35,701 bases of DNA from Oscillospiraceae bacterium (lineage in GTDB: Bacteria; Bacillota; Clostridia; Oscillospirales; Oscillospiraceae), in assembly GCA_015068125.1 (NCBI GenBank), contig SVLD01000015.1:1-35701 (forward strand), read 5' to 3'. This document shows positions 14,790 through 21,773 of the stretch, in pieces (positions within the stretch are counted from its first letter, which is position 1; every line of letters starts with the position of its first letter). Position numbers and translations under genes: made by a program. The notes beneath the pieces were generated by a model that did not search any database, had not been told where the DNA came from, and was given only the letters and a program-made list of their open reading frames with translations.

Positions 14790-15575
14790 TTACAGCTTAT
14801 GGAAAATCGGTTCCCGGTTTTCGAAGGTACAGACATAGCCGAAGATATCCTGCACGATCCGGCAGGCTTCGTGGCAGTACTGACCCACCCGCTTGGCATC
14901 ATGGGCATCGGAGCCTACGGTGACGATTTTGCCGCCCAATTCTTTGAACAGCCGCAGATATTCAGGCGCCGGCAGGTATGCGCCGCAGCGATCCACGCCG
15001 CTGGTGTTGATCTCCATGCCCTTGCCTTTGGATACCAGAACCTTCATAATCTCCGTTACCACTTCCCGGTGATCCTCCAGACAGATGGGGATATGGGTGG
15101 GGTGGCGGCGGGCTTTGCTTAAAAATGTCAAATGCCCCAGCACATCAAAATCGTCATGGGCGGTGACGCAGTCCAGAATGGTCTGCAGGTAGATCCGCTC
15201 CGCCTGGAACACAGTCTTTCCCTCCCAGTACTCGGGGAAATACACATCCACATTGTCGGCAAAGTGCACCGAGCCGATGATAAAATCGTAATTGCGCTCC
15301 CGGGTGCGTTGGGCGGCGAAGGCGGTGTTATTTGCGAGCATGCCAAACTCCATGCCAAAGCGCAGCTTCAGATCCGGGGCAGTCAGCCTGCTGTATGCAG
15401 CTTCATAGTCCTCCAGGCGGTATTGCAGGGAGGAGGAATCCCCCAGGGGGTCATCGTCCACATGATCGGTGAAGCAAATTTCCCGCAGGCCGGCCTTTTG
15501 GGCGGCGGCAATCATTTTTGCGGGGCAGTCGTGGCCGTCGCAGGAGACGGTGCTGTGCATATGAAAATCAAACAT
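14790..15575 (-). CDS. PHP domain phosphoesterase, histidinol-phosphatase (HisK/HisJ) type
   Basis: A 261-residue PHP-fold hydrolase. Metal-site motifs occur in family order: DFHMHS at the N-terminus, FTDHVD, GMEFG, GSVHF, LGHLTF, INTSG and GSDAHD. The length and order fit HisJ/HisK-type histidinol-phosphate phosphatases, the penultimate step of histidine synthesis. No his gene is nearby, so another phosphomonoester is possible. The ATG at 15575 follows GGGAGG. Its first codons overlap the end of mutY by eight bases, so the two are coupled. Confidence 0.85.
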   Translation of the reverse strand: MFDFHMHSTVSCDGHDCPAKMIAAAQKAGLREICFTDHVDDDPLGDSSSLQYRLEDYEAAYSRLTAPDLKLRFGMEFGMLANNTAFAAQRTRERNYDFIIGSVHFADNVDVYFPEYWEGKTVFQAERIYLQTILDCVTAHDDFDVLGHLTFLSKARRHPTHIPICLEDHREVVTEIMKVLVSKGKGMEINTSGVDRCGAYLPAPEYLRLFKELGGKIVTVGSDAHDAKRVGQYCHEACRIVQDIFGYVCTFENREPIFHKL

Positions 15576-16614
15576 CGGATATTTCCTCCCAGAATTGTCG
15601 GAATGCGGTGGGCAGGGCGGCGGTGGCGTTAATCTCATCGGCGGTGAGCCAAACAAAATCGCCGCTTACTTTCGCGGTTTCCAGATAAAATCCCACCATA
15701 TCCCACTGAATGTGGGTAAAAATATGCTTGCGCGTGACCTGGCGATGCAACTCCCGGGGGATGATGCTCAGGCGTTCCAGGGCGCTTAACGCCTCCTGAG
15801 TGCTTAAGTGGCCGGGCAGGTTGGGGAATTGCCAAAGACCTGCAAGCAAGCCGGTATCGGGGCGCTTTTGCAGGGCGTATTTTCCACCGCAGGACAGGAT
15901 GAAAACCGTCATTTTCTCGGTTTTGCGGCTCTTTTTCGGCAGCTTTACGGGATATTGCATAGCTGTGCCGTGGAGGGCGCTGCCGCAAAAGTCCCGGCAG
16001 GGGCAACTGGCGCAATCCGGTTGGCGGTTGGGGCCACAAAGGGTGGCGCCCAGCTCCATGAGGGCTTGGGTGAAATCTCCGGCCTGGGCGGGGTAGATGG
16101 CTTCTAAGGCGGCTTTGACTTTGGATTTGTAGGCAGGCAGATCAATGGGGGTGGCATCCTCGGTAATCCGGGAGATGACCCGGAGCACATTTCCGTCCAC
16201 CGCCGCTTTGGGCTGATCATAGGCGATGGAGCAGATGGCGCCGGCGGTGTATTCGCCGATGCCCGGCAGCGCCAGAATGTCCCAATGGTCGGTGGGGAAA
16301 ACGCCGCCATGGTTGGTCATCACCGCCTGGGCGGCCTTTTTCAGATTCCGCACCCGGGAGTAGTAGCCCAGCCCCTCCCAGAGCTTGTGAAGGGTGTCAT
16401 CGTCGCAAGCAGCCAAGGCTTCGATGGTGGGCAGCGCCGTCAGAAACCGGGCGTAGTAGCCCTTCACCGCCTCTACCCGGGTCTGCTGGAGCATGATCTC
16501 CGACAGCCAGATGGGGTAGGGCTCTTTGGTGCGCCGCCAGGGCAGATCCCGCTTGTTTTGCTGATACCATGGCAGCAGCGCCAGGGGCAAGTTTTGCAAA
16601 ATCGTGCTTTCCAT
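15568..16614 (-). CDS. mutY: A/G-specific adenine glycosylase MutY
   Basis: A 348-residue base-excision enzyme that removes A opposite 8-oxoG. The catalytic Glu39 is in WLSEIMLQQT, the helix-hairpin-helix is LPGIGEYTAG, and the catalytic Asp is in VDGNVLRV. The iron-sulfur loop C-x7-C-x2-C-x5-C runs from LCGPN to RDFC. The C-terminal Nudix-like 8-oxoG recognition domain begins near KMTVFIL. ATG 16614 is chosen over 16623 because GAAGG lies nine bases upstream of it. It has its own promoter at 16668-16639 and overlaps the PHP gene. Confidence 0.95.
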   Translation of the reverse strand: MESTILQNLPLALLPWYQQNKRDLPWRRTKEPYPIWLSEIMLQQTRVEAVKGYYARFLTALPTIEALAACDDDTLHKLWEGLGYYSRVRNLKKAAQAVMTNHGGVFPTDHWDILALPGIGEYTAGAICSIAYDQPKAAVDGNVLRVISRITEDATPIDLPAYKSKVKAALEAIYPAQAGDFTQALMELGATLCGPNRQPDCASCPCRDFCGSALHGTAMQYPVKLPKKSRKTEKMTVFILSCGGKYALQKRPDTGLLAGLWQFPNLPGHLSTQEALSALERLSIIPRELHRQVTRKHIFTHIQWDMVGFYLETAKVSGDFVWLTADEINATAALPTAFRQFWEEISDV

Positions 16615-16638
16615 GGTCACCATCCTTCGTTTTTTTCT

Positions 16639-16668
16639 ATTTTACATCAGAGGCATCGACGGTGTCAA
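16639..16668 (-). promoter_or_regulatory. Promoter of mutY
   Basis: On the minus strand, TTGACA (16668-16663), an 18-base spacer and TAAAAT (16644-16639), 24 bases before the chosen ATG. Confidence 0.7.
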
Positions 16669-16731
16669 TAGGAGGGCAAATGGGTAAAAATACCGCTGAA
16701 GAAAAATATCCGTATTTTTTGAAAAAAAGGC

Positions 16732-16760
16732 TTGCATTTTTAAATCGGTTGTGCTAATAT
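16732..16760 (+). promoter_or_regulatory. Promoter of tRNA-Arg
   Basis: TTGCAT (16732-16737), a 17-base spacer and TAATAT (16755-16760), 26 bases before the tRNA. Confidence 0.65.
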
Positions 16761-16786
16761 ATCTTAGCACTTCGTGAAAGTGACAT

Positions 16787-16863
16787 GCGCCGATAGCTCA
16801 GTTGGATAGAGTGACTGACTACGAATCAGTAGGTCGGGGGTTCGAGTCCCTTTCGGCGTACCA
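16787..16863 (+). tRNA. tRNA-Arg (anticodon ACG), CCA encoded
   Basis: A cloverleaf with acceptor GCGCCGA/TCGGCGT (the first pair is G-T), anticodon stem ACTGA/TCAGT around CTACGAA (anticodon ACG, read as ICG), T-loop TTCGAGT, discriminator A and encoded CCA. Partial copies of its 3' end occur downstream at 16906 and 17012. Confidence 0.95.
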
Positions 16864-16902
16864 AAAAACAAGAGGAAGGCTTATGCCTTCCTCTTGTTTT
16901 TT
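16863..16902 (+). terminator. Terminator of tRNA-Arg
   Basis: An 18-bp stem (16863-16880 with 16885-16902, loop TTAT) ending in TTTTTT. It begins at the last base of the tRNA CCA. Confidence 0.9.
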
Positions 16903-16905
16903 GCA

Positions 16906-17028
16906 GCCGAAGGGACTCGAATCATCTGAATGCGGCGCGGATGAGCGCCGCCGGCGAGGGCTGGACCGAGCCGCACCTTAGTTGCCGTCCATTCCCGGAC
17001 GGCAACGCAAACGAGTCCCTTTCGGTGT
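16906..17028. repeat. tRNA-Arg 3'-end-derived inverted element
   Basis: GCCGAAGGGACTCGAA (16906-16921) is the inverse of the tRNA 3' region with one base missing. CGAGTCCCTTTCGG (17012-17025) is a direct 14-base copy of tRNA positions 16843-16856. Between them are GC-rich segments and a 10-bp hairpin (16981-16990 with 16997-17006). There is no open frame. It may be an integration scar or a tRNA-associated repeat. Confidence 0.6.
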
Positions 17029-17068
17029 GATATACACTGGTCGCCTTTTTAGTCTGGGGGGAGAGGCC

Positions 17069-17117
17069 ATGGAGTAACGCCGGCTATCCATAGGATTGCC
17101 GGCGTTACTCCATTTTG
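17069..17117 (+). terminator. Strong hairpin, probable terminator
   Basis: A perfect 16-bp stem (17069-17084 with 17098-17113), a 13-base loop, then TTTTGT on the plus strand. It lies just beyond the 3' end of the minus-strand gene at 17141 but lacks a T-run in that direction. Confidence 0.5.
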
Positions 17118-17140
17118 TATTGTTGCCACTTTTGCGTTTT

Positions 17141-17635
17141 TCAATCGAAAACTTCGTTCAGAAGATCATTAACCATGGTATACCAACGTTCTTCTTCTTT
17201 AAAGCTATCTTTGGTTTTGAACATGGAACCATTAATGGTGGAGCCAATGAGAGCGCCGATGACACGACCTTTGCCTGAAGAGGTCAGTGAGGATAAGTTG
17301 CCGGATAAAATCTGCTCTTTAGCCTCCATAGCAAGTCCTTGTTTACTGGTTCCGGATAAGTATATATCCACAAAGGCGTATTTTCCCTGGCGAGCAATAC
17401 TGAATACATAGTAGTTGTATTTCGCCTCGTACTGCGGATGGAACATAATCAAACAATCAACTGTGTTGGAATTAAGAAGGGAGCCAGATTTGATTTCCTC
17501 ATTTCCAAACGCAAGGGGGACATCCCGGCTGCTGGCGAGTGTGGACAATTGCACAGTAATTGATTTAAAAGTTATGGATTCGCCATCTTTGTAATGAAGT
17601 TGTTTAATTTTTGTAAGTTCTTTTTCCTTTAGCAT
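17141..17635 (-). CDS. Protein of unknown function in the tRNA-Arg island
   Basis: A 164-residue protein I do not recognise. There is no signal peptide or certain membrane helix. The N-terminal half is predicted beta-rich (ESITFKSITVQLSTLA, YNYYVFSIARQGKYAFVDIYL). A glycine-rich stretch GRVIGALIGSTINGS near residue 125 could be a loop or a short glycine-zipper helix. The C-terminus is helical (EEERWYTMVNDLLNEVFD). ATG 17635 is preferred because AAAGG lies nine bases upstream; a TTG at 17644 overlaps that site. It lies 72 bases downstream of the CFI-box gene on the same strand and is probably co-transcribed. Codons are more AT-rich than in core genes here. Confidence 0.65.
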   Translation of the reverse strand: MLKEKELTKIKQLHYKDGESITFKSITVQLSTLASSRDVPLAFGNEEIKSGSLLNSNTVDCLIMFHPQYEAKYNYYVFSIARQGKYAFVDIYLSGTSKQGLAMEAKEQILSGNLSSLTSSGKGRVIGALIGSTINGSMFKTKDSFKEEERWYTMVNDLLNEVFD

Positions 17636-17707
17636 ACTTATCAACCTTTCTTACATGAAGTGCTTAGGGTGACCGGTGGGGCCGGTACCTTTTCGGTTTC
17701 TGTATTT

Positions 17708-18199
17708 TTATAGGTACATTTTTTCCAGTGTCATTACATAGCTGCGGTAGAGAGCATGTGCTTCGGAGAGATTGAAATTCTCAATCATCTGAACACAAGG
17801 CAACACTAAATCGTGGTAGATCTTTTCAAAGACGGAATTGGCGTCCGGAGATTTTTTAATTTTTTCCACAATCGAGGGGGCAACAACGTAATAATGACGG
17901 ATTTCGCACTGACCGTTCTCTTGCTTGGCCAGATATTCATCCCGGAATTTACGCAGTATAGTTAGTTCATAGCAATCGTCCGGCAAACCCTTGGCTTCTA
18001 CACATGCAGATGTGAGGAAGCAACCGCCGGAAGGTTGGTAGCTATCGTTGCTTCTATATCGGGGACAGTCACTATAATGATAACCCCAGCAATACTTGTG
18101 TACAGTATCACTGTCGATCGATGAATAGCCTTCTTTCTCTCTTTTTAGCGCACAGCTATAACCGTTGTCATAGTAATAAAATTTGCATTCTTCTGCCAT
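17708..18199 (-). CDS. Cysteine-rich CFI-box-like protein of unknown function
   Basis: A 163-residue protein. Residues 1-50 carry four cysteines (5, 16, 37, 45) in an aromatic-rich context, suggesting a metal-binding knuckle. Residues 59-87, GGCFLTSACVEAKGLPDDC then YELTILRKFRD, match the CFI-box type of module seen in many bacterial proteins. The rest is helical (IVEKIKK, YHDLVLPCVQMIENF). The function is unknown. The ATG at 18199 has AAGGAG ten bases upstream, and upstream in-frame Met codons lack a site. It is transcribed from the promoter at 18271-18243, which is overlapped by operator palindromes, so the divergent XRE protein probably controls it. Confidence 0.75.
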   Translation of the reverse strand: MAEECKFYYYDNGYSCALKREKEGYSSIDSDTVHKYCWGYHYSDCPRYRSNDSYQPSGGCFLTSACVEAKGLPDDCYELTILRKFRDEYLAKQENGQCEIRHYYVVAPSIVEKIKKSPDANSVFEKIYHDLVLPCVQMIENFNLSEAHALYRSYVMTLEKMYL

Positions 18200-18242
18200 A
18201 ATTATCATTCTCCTTTGTTTTAAAATTTGGATATCTGCAAAT

Positions 18243-18292
18243 AGAATAACCTGAAACAGGTTAAAAGTCAATACCCTGAATCAGGTTATAAT
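18243..18292. promoter_or_regulatory. Divergent promoter with two palindromic operators
   Basis: Minus promoter: TTGACT (18271-18266), 17 bases, TATTCT (18248-18243). Plus -10: TATAAT (18287-18292) with a weak -35. AACCTG-AAA-CAGGTT (18248-18262) lies in the minus -35/-10 spacer, and a second copy with CCTGA-A-TCAGG (18273-18287) abuts the plus -10. Their centres are 25 bases apart. The layout is that of a repressor switch. Confidence 0.75.
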
Positions 18293-18327
18293 AAAATGAA
18301 GCAAGCTTATGGCAAGGAGGGGATACC

Positions 18328-18543
18328 ATGTATCCACGCATCCGGGACTTGCGGGAAGACAGAGACTTAAACCAAACGCAAGTAGCATCTATGCTGGGAA
18401 TGTCCCAAACAGGCTACTCAAAATATGAAACCGGAGAAAACGACATTCCGACAACCGTTTTAATCAAACTTGCCCGATTTTACAATACCAGCATTGATTA
18501 TCTCCTTGGGGAAACATCCCAAAAGAAAAGATACAACAAATAA
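18328..18543 (+). CDS. XRE family HTH transcriptional regulator
   Basis: A 71-residue single-domain Cro/CI-type protein. The helix-turn-helix spans about residues 16-36 (QTQVASMLGMSQTGYSKYETG), followed by VLIKLARFYNTSIDYLLGE, the standard XRE ending. AAGGAGG lies six bases upstream of the ATG. It is transcribed divergently from the two unknown island genes, across the paired palindromes at 18248-18287, which are its likely binding sites (inference). It probably represses both itself and the divergent genes. Confidence 0.92.
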   Translation: MYPRIRDLREDRDLNQTQVASMLGMSQTGYSKYETGENDIPTTVLIKLARFYNTSIDYLLGETSQKKRYNK

Positions 18544-18577
18544 GGAGAACCTGCTGATTGACAAGGGGGGTATTCAT

Positions 18578-18778
18578 ATGATCCGATTCGATAAATTATG
18601 GGAAACCATGAAAGCGAAGAATATATCGACCTACCAGCTCCGGGAGCAGTGCGGCATCGACAGCAAGACTATTCGCCGACTTCGGGCCAATGAAAATATG
18701 GAAACCAAAACACTGGACAAGCTGTGCGCCATTCTGGATTGCCGGCTGGAAGAGATCGCGGAATTTACGAAAGAATGA
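18578..18778 (+). CDS. Small HTH protein, YozG/Cro-C1 type
   Basis: A 66-residue protein made of one XRE-like helix-turn-helix. YQLREQCGIDSKTIRRLRANE is the core, followed by TLDKLCAILDCRLEEIAEF. This matches the compact YozG-like Cro/C1 group often found next to integrative or toxin-type loci. The ATG at 18578 has AAGGGGGG upstream; a longer frame from 18470 overlaps the preceding gene in another frame and is rejected. The stop codon lies inside the first copy of a 14-bp direct repeat (18773-18786). Confidence 0.88.
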   Translation: MIRFDKLWETMKAKNISTYQLREQCGIDSKTIRRLRANENMETKTLDKLCAILDCRLEEIAEFTKE

Positions 18779-18986
18779 TATATTCCAGTCCCCGTAGATT
18801 CTGCCTGTGTTAATGACTGAAAAATCCTTGGCCCCTTCTTTGAGGGGGCTGTCAGTGGCGTAAGACACTGACTGGGGGAGTTTATTTCAGACTACACTCC
18901 CTCAGTCAAAAATCTTCGATTTTTGCCAGCTCCCTCAGAGAGGGAGCTAAGAATGGGTGAACAGAGGTCATTGAATGATATATTCC
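18773..18986. repeat. 14-bp direct repeat flanking a repeat-family-A copy
   Basis: GAATGATATATTCC occurs exactly at 18773-18786 and again at 18973-18986, 200 bases apart. The segment between contains the hairpin repeat at 18826-18951. The pattern is that of a target-site duplication around an inserted element, although the 14-mer is itself nearly palindromic. Confidence 0.6.
18826..18951. repeat. Structured repeat family A, full head-to-head copy
   Basis: Left half 18826-18883 with core hairpin GTCAGTG/CACTGAC; right half 18894-18951 with core hairpin CAAAAATC/GATTTTTG. The ends and palindromic heads match 178-315, while the hairpin cores are different. Together with the terminator at 19015 this fills most of the 385-base gap before metV; no gene is seen. 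Confidence 0.85.
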
Positions 18987-19014
18987 TCTCTGAGGGCTCG
19001 ATTTTATAACATTT

Positions 19015-19049
19015 CCCCCGGATTTCGACGGAATTCCGGGGGTTATTTT
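19015..19049 (+). terminator. Hairpin terminator upstream of metV
   Basis: CCCCCGGA pairs with TCCGGGGG (stem extended past one mismatch), followed by TTATTTTT. It insulates the metV promoter from the upstream island. Confidence 0.7.
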
Positions 19050-19070
19050 TGCAAAAGCTGCGGTTTGCGG

Positions 19071-19098
19071 TTGATTTTTACGCCGGAAGCGTTATAAT
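19071..19098 (+). promoter_or_regulatory. Promoter of metV-metF
   Basis: TTGATT (19071-19076), a 16-base spacer and TATAAT (19093-19098). The leader of about 60 bases contains a 7-bp hairpin TGCCCGG/CCGGGCA (19114-19134) before AAGGAG. Confidence 0.7.
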
Positions 19099-19163
19099 GA
19101 AAGTGATGTGTCCTGCCCGGCATCCATCCGGGCAAACCCTTACATACGGAAGGAGAATGTTAC

Positions 19164-19814
19164 ATGATTATTACTCAGAAGAAACCCGTGGAAGAAATCA
19201 TGGCTATGGTGGCCGATGCCAAGACCGTGGGCATCGTTGGATGCGGCAGCTGCGCCACCGCCTGCCAGACCGGTGGCGAACCCCAGATCGCCGAGCTGAC
19301 TGCCATTCTGGAGCAGGCCGGCAAGAAGGTTGTTGCCACCACCGTGGCTGACTACTGCTGCATGAATCTGGGCGTTAAGGCCAAAATGAAGGCTATCAAC
19401 GCCGCCAACCCCGACTGCGTCATCTGCATGTCCTGCGGTGACGGCGTCCAGTGTGTTGCCAAGAATGCCGGCAACGCCCCCGTTTACCCTTCCAACAATA
19501 CCATGTACCTGGGCGAAGCTGTACGCTTCGGTGTTTGGGAAGAAGCCTGCCGCTTCTGCGGTGAGTGCGTGCTGGGTCAGACCGGCGCCATTTGCCCCAT
19601 CACCCAGTGCGCCAAGAGCCTGGTCAACGGCCCCTGCGGCGGCCAGAAGAACGGCAAGTGCGAGGTCAATCCCGAAAATGACTGCGCCTGGATCAAGATT
19701 TACAACCGCCTGGAGGCTACCGGCCAGTTGGAGAAGCTGACCCAGACCCGCCAGGATAAGGGCTACGCTGCCCACGCCTATCCCAGAACTATCAGCTTGA
19801 AGAAGGGGAAGTAA
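19164..19814 (+). CDS. metV: MetV, methylenetetrahydrofolate reductase C-terminal-domain protein
   Basis: A 216-residue cysteine-rich protein of the MTHFR_C family, the partner subunit of MetF in acetogens and relatives. Cysteine clusters are GCGSCATACQTGG near residue 27, CMSCGDG in the middle, and CRFCGECVLGQTGAICPIT with NGPCGG in the C-terminal third; these fit metal or Fe-S sites. In known MetVF enzymes MetV carries electrons to or stabilises MetF. AAGGAG lies nine bases upstream. Codon use is strongly AAG/C-ending, suggesting high expression. The metF gene starts three bases after its stop. Confidence 0.9.
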   Translation: MIITQKKPVEEIMAMVADAKTVGIVGCGSCATACQTGGEPQIAELTAILEQAGKKVVATTVADYCCMNLGVKAKMKAINAANPDCVICMSCGDGVQCVAKNAGNAPVYPSNNTMYLGEAVRFGVWEEACRFCGECVLGQTGAICPITQCAKSLVNGPCGGQKNGKCEVNPENDCAWIKIYNRLEATGQLEKLTQTRQDKGYAAHAYPRTISLKKGK

Positions 19815-19817
19815 GAC

Positions 19818-20741
19818 ATGAGTATTTTAAAAGACGCACTGGAAAGCGGTAAGTTTGGTATTACCGCGGAAATGGCACCCCCTAAGGGTTACGACTTCAC
19901 CGAGCAGATGGAAGCTGCCGAGCTGCTGGCCGGCAAGGTTCATGCTGTCAACGTTACCGATATGCAGTCGGCAAGCCTGAAGGCTTCCGGCATCGGTCTG
20001 TGCATCAAGCTGAAGCAGGCCGGCGTGGAGCCCATCCTGCAGATCACCGGCCGTGACCGCAACCGCATGGCCATTATGGGCGATGTGCTGTCTGCCGCCA
20101 GCTTCGGCATCGACACCATGCTGGCTCTCACCGGCGACCACCCCGTGGTGGGCGACTGTAAGGACTCCAAGCCTGTGTATGACCTGGATTCCGTAGGTAT
20201 CCTGAAGATGCTCTCCAAGATGGAAGAAACCAACTGCGACTGCGGCGGCAACGAAATCGCCGGCGGCGCACCCAAGTTCTACAAGGGCGCTTCCGTTACT
20301 CCCGTTTATGAGCCCATTTTCCTGCAGATCAATAAGCTCCGCCAGAAGGTGGAGGCCGGCGCTATGTATGTCCAGACTCAGGGCATTTTCGACCTGGATA
20401 CCTTCAAGCGGTTCCTGGAGAAGGTGGATGCCGCCGGCATCAAGACCCACATCATGGCAGGCATTATCCCCCTGAAGGCTGCCGGCATGGCAAAGTACAT
20501 GAATGAAAATGTCCCCGGCATCGATGTGCCTCAGTACATGATCGACCGCCTGGCTGCCGCTGCTGCGGAAGGCAAGGAAAAGGGTATCAAGGGTCTGCCT
20601 ATGCAGCTGGGTATGGAAATGGCTGCGGAGATGATCGCCAAGATCAAGGATGAGCACCTGTGCGACGGCGTACATATCATGGCTATCGGCGCGGAGAAAA
20701 ATGTGCCTGCCATCCTGGAGAAGGCCGGTCTGTCCATCTGA
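19818..20741 (+). CDS. metF: Methylenetetrahydrofolate reductase MetF
   Basis: A 307-residue TIM-barrel flavoenzyme that reduces 5,10-methylene-THF to 5-methyl-THF for methionine synthesis or, in acetogens, the methyl branch. Motifs are TAEMAPPKG at the start, LQITGRDRNR, LALTGDHP, AMYVQTQGIFD and MAGIIPL. The length is typical of MetVF-type MetF. The start codon follows the metV stop by three bases, with the ribosome site (GAAGGGGAAG) inside metV. The usual NADH-dependent route is possible, but the MetV partner argues for ferredoxin- or complex-linked chemistry (inference). Confidence 0.93.
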   Translation: MSILKDALESGKFGITAEMAPPKGYDFTEQMEAAELLAGKVHAVNVTDMQSASLKASGIGLCIKLKQAGVEPILQITGRDRNRMAIMGDVLSAASFGIDTMLALTGDHPVVGDCKDSKPVYDLDSVGILKMLSKMEETNCDCGGNEIAGGAPKFYKGASVTPVYEPIFLQINKLRQKVEAGAMYVQTQGIFDLDTFKRFLEKVDAAGIKTHIMAGIIPLKAAGMAKYMNENVPGIDVPQYMIDRLAAAAAEGKEKGIKGLPMQLGMEMAAEMIAKIKDEHLCDGVHIMAIGAEKNVPAILEKAGLSI

Positions 20742-20758
20742 TATTCCAAAACTTAGCG

Positions 20759-20780
20759 AGCACCCACGGAAGTGGGTGCT
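20759..20780 (+). other. Intercistronic hairpin after metF
   Basis: AGCACCCAC pairs with GTGGGTGCT around GGAA, 17 bases past the metF stop, with no T-run. It could stabilise the upstream message or partly attenuate transcription into the isomerase gene. Confidence 0.5.
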
Positions 20781-20802
20781 TGGCTGATAAAGGAGAGAAT
20801 TT

Positions 20803-21696
20803 ATGAAGATTTCTACCCAGACGGAATTCCTGGCGGAAAAATACGGTCTGGAAACAGCGGTGCGGATGATCGCGAAAGCCGGTTTCGACGCTGTGGATGT
20901 GAGTATGTTTGATATGGCAGAGGGCGAGGGCAGCCCTTTCTTGCAGGATGGCTACCGGGAATATGCAGAAAAGATCCTGGCGGTGGCCAAGGAATGCGGT
21001 TTGACTTTTAACCAGGCCCATGCGCCCTTCCGGATGGATATGGAAGCGTATCTTGATGGCGGTGAAGGCAGAGAGGATGTGTTCCGCCGACTGAACCGCG
21101 CCATCGAGGTGGCGGGCATCTTAGAGGTGCGGAACATTGTCATCCACCCGGTGCACTGCATCAGCTATCCCAACAATGACCCCGATGCCCTGCTGGAGAT
21201 TAACCGGGACTTCTACGCCCAGCTGATCCCTGCGGCCCAGAAAGCCGGGGTGAAGATCGCTATCGAAAATATGTGGCAGAGAAATGCCTACAACCGGCAG
21301 ATCATTTCCGACACCTGCTCGTCGCCCTATGAGCTGGCGCGCTATGTGGATGTGTGCAACGAGATGGCAGACTGCTTCGTTGCCTGTCTGGATATCGGCC
21401 ACTGCGCCCTGACAGGCCACGATCCGGCCAACTGCGTCCGGGTGCTGGGTCACCGTCTGGCGGCGCTCCACATCCACGACAACGACACCTGCCACGACAG
21501 CCACGGCTGCCCCCAGACTATGTCCATCGACTGCTATCCCATTATGGAAGCCCTGGCGCAGATTGGTTACGAGGGTGAGCTGACCCTGGAGGCAGATTAC
21601 TTCCTGAGAAAATTCCGGGAGGAATTTTATCCCGCGGCGCTGGAGTTTATGGGCAAGACCGCCCGGCATTTTGCCGATGTTTTTGAAGGAAAATAA
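20803..21696 (+). CDS. Sugar phosphate isomerase/epimerase-like TIM-barrel protein
   Basis: A 297-residue protein of the xylose-isomerase-like / AP-endonuclease-2 superfamily. Metal-binding residues are seen in FNQAHAPF, VIHPVH, AIENMW, CLDIGHCAL, ALHIHDND and LEADYF, in the order expected for the barrel. It acts in the cytoplasm, probably on a sugar or inositol derivative; the substrate is undetermined. AAAGGAG precedes the start. It follows metF with only a hairpin between and ends at a strong terminator, so it may share the metVF transcript. Confidence 0.85.
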   Translation: MKISTQTEFLAEKYGLETAVRMIAKAGFDAVDVSMFDMAEGEGSPFLQDGYREYAEKILAVAKECGLTFNQAHAPFRMDMEAYLDGGEGREDVFRRLNRAIEVAGILEVRNIVIHPVHCISYPNNDPDALLEINRDFYAQLIPAAQKAGVKIAIENMWQRNAYNRQIISDTCSSPYELARYVDVCNEMADCFVACLDIGHCALTGHDPANCVRVLGHRLAALHIHDNDTCHDSHGCPQTMSIDCYPIMEALAQIGYEGELTLEADYFLRKFREEFYPAALEFMGKTARHFADVFEGK

Positions 21697-21706
21697 GAAG
21701 AAAATG

Positions 21707-21744
21707 AAAAGGTTGCACGGGTTTGTGCAACCTTTTTTCTTTTT
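21707..21744 (+). terminator. Terminator of the metVF-isomerase unit
   Basis: AAAAGGTTGCAC pairs with GTGCAACCTTTT around GGGTTT, followed by TTCTTTTTT. Confidence 0.9.
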
Positions 21745-21773
21745 TCTCCCGGGGGTGAAAAGGAGGAAGAAAT

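Noticed and set aside
16787..16863. Degenerate tRNA-Arg
   Set aside because: The first acceptor pair is G-T and the T-stem has two G-T pairs, but all arms form and promoter, terminator and CCA are present; this form seems normal for the group.
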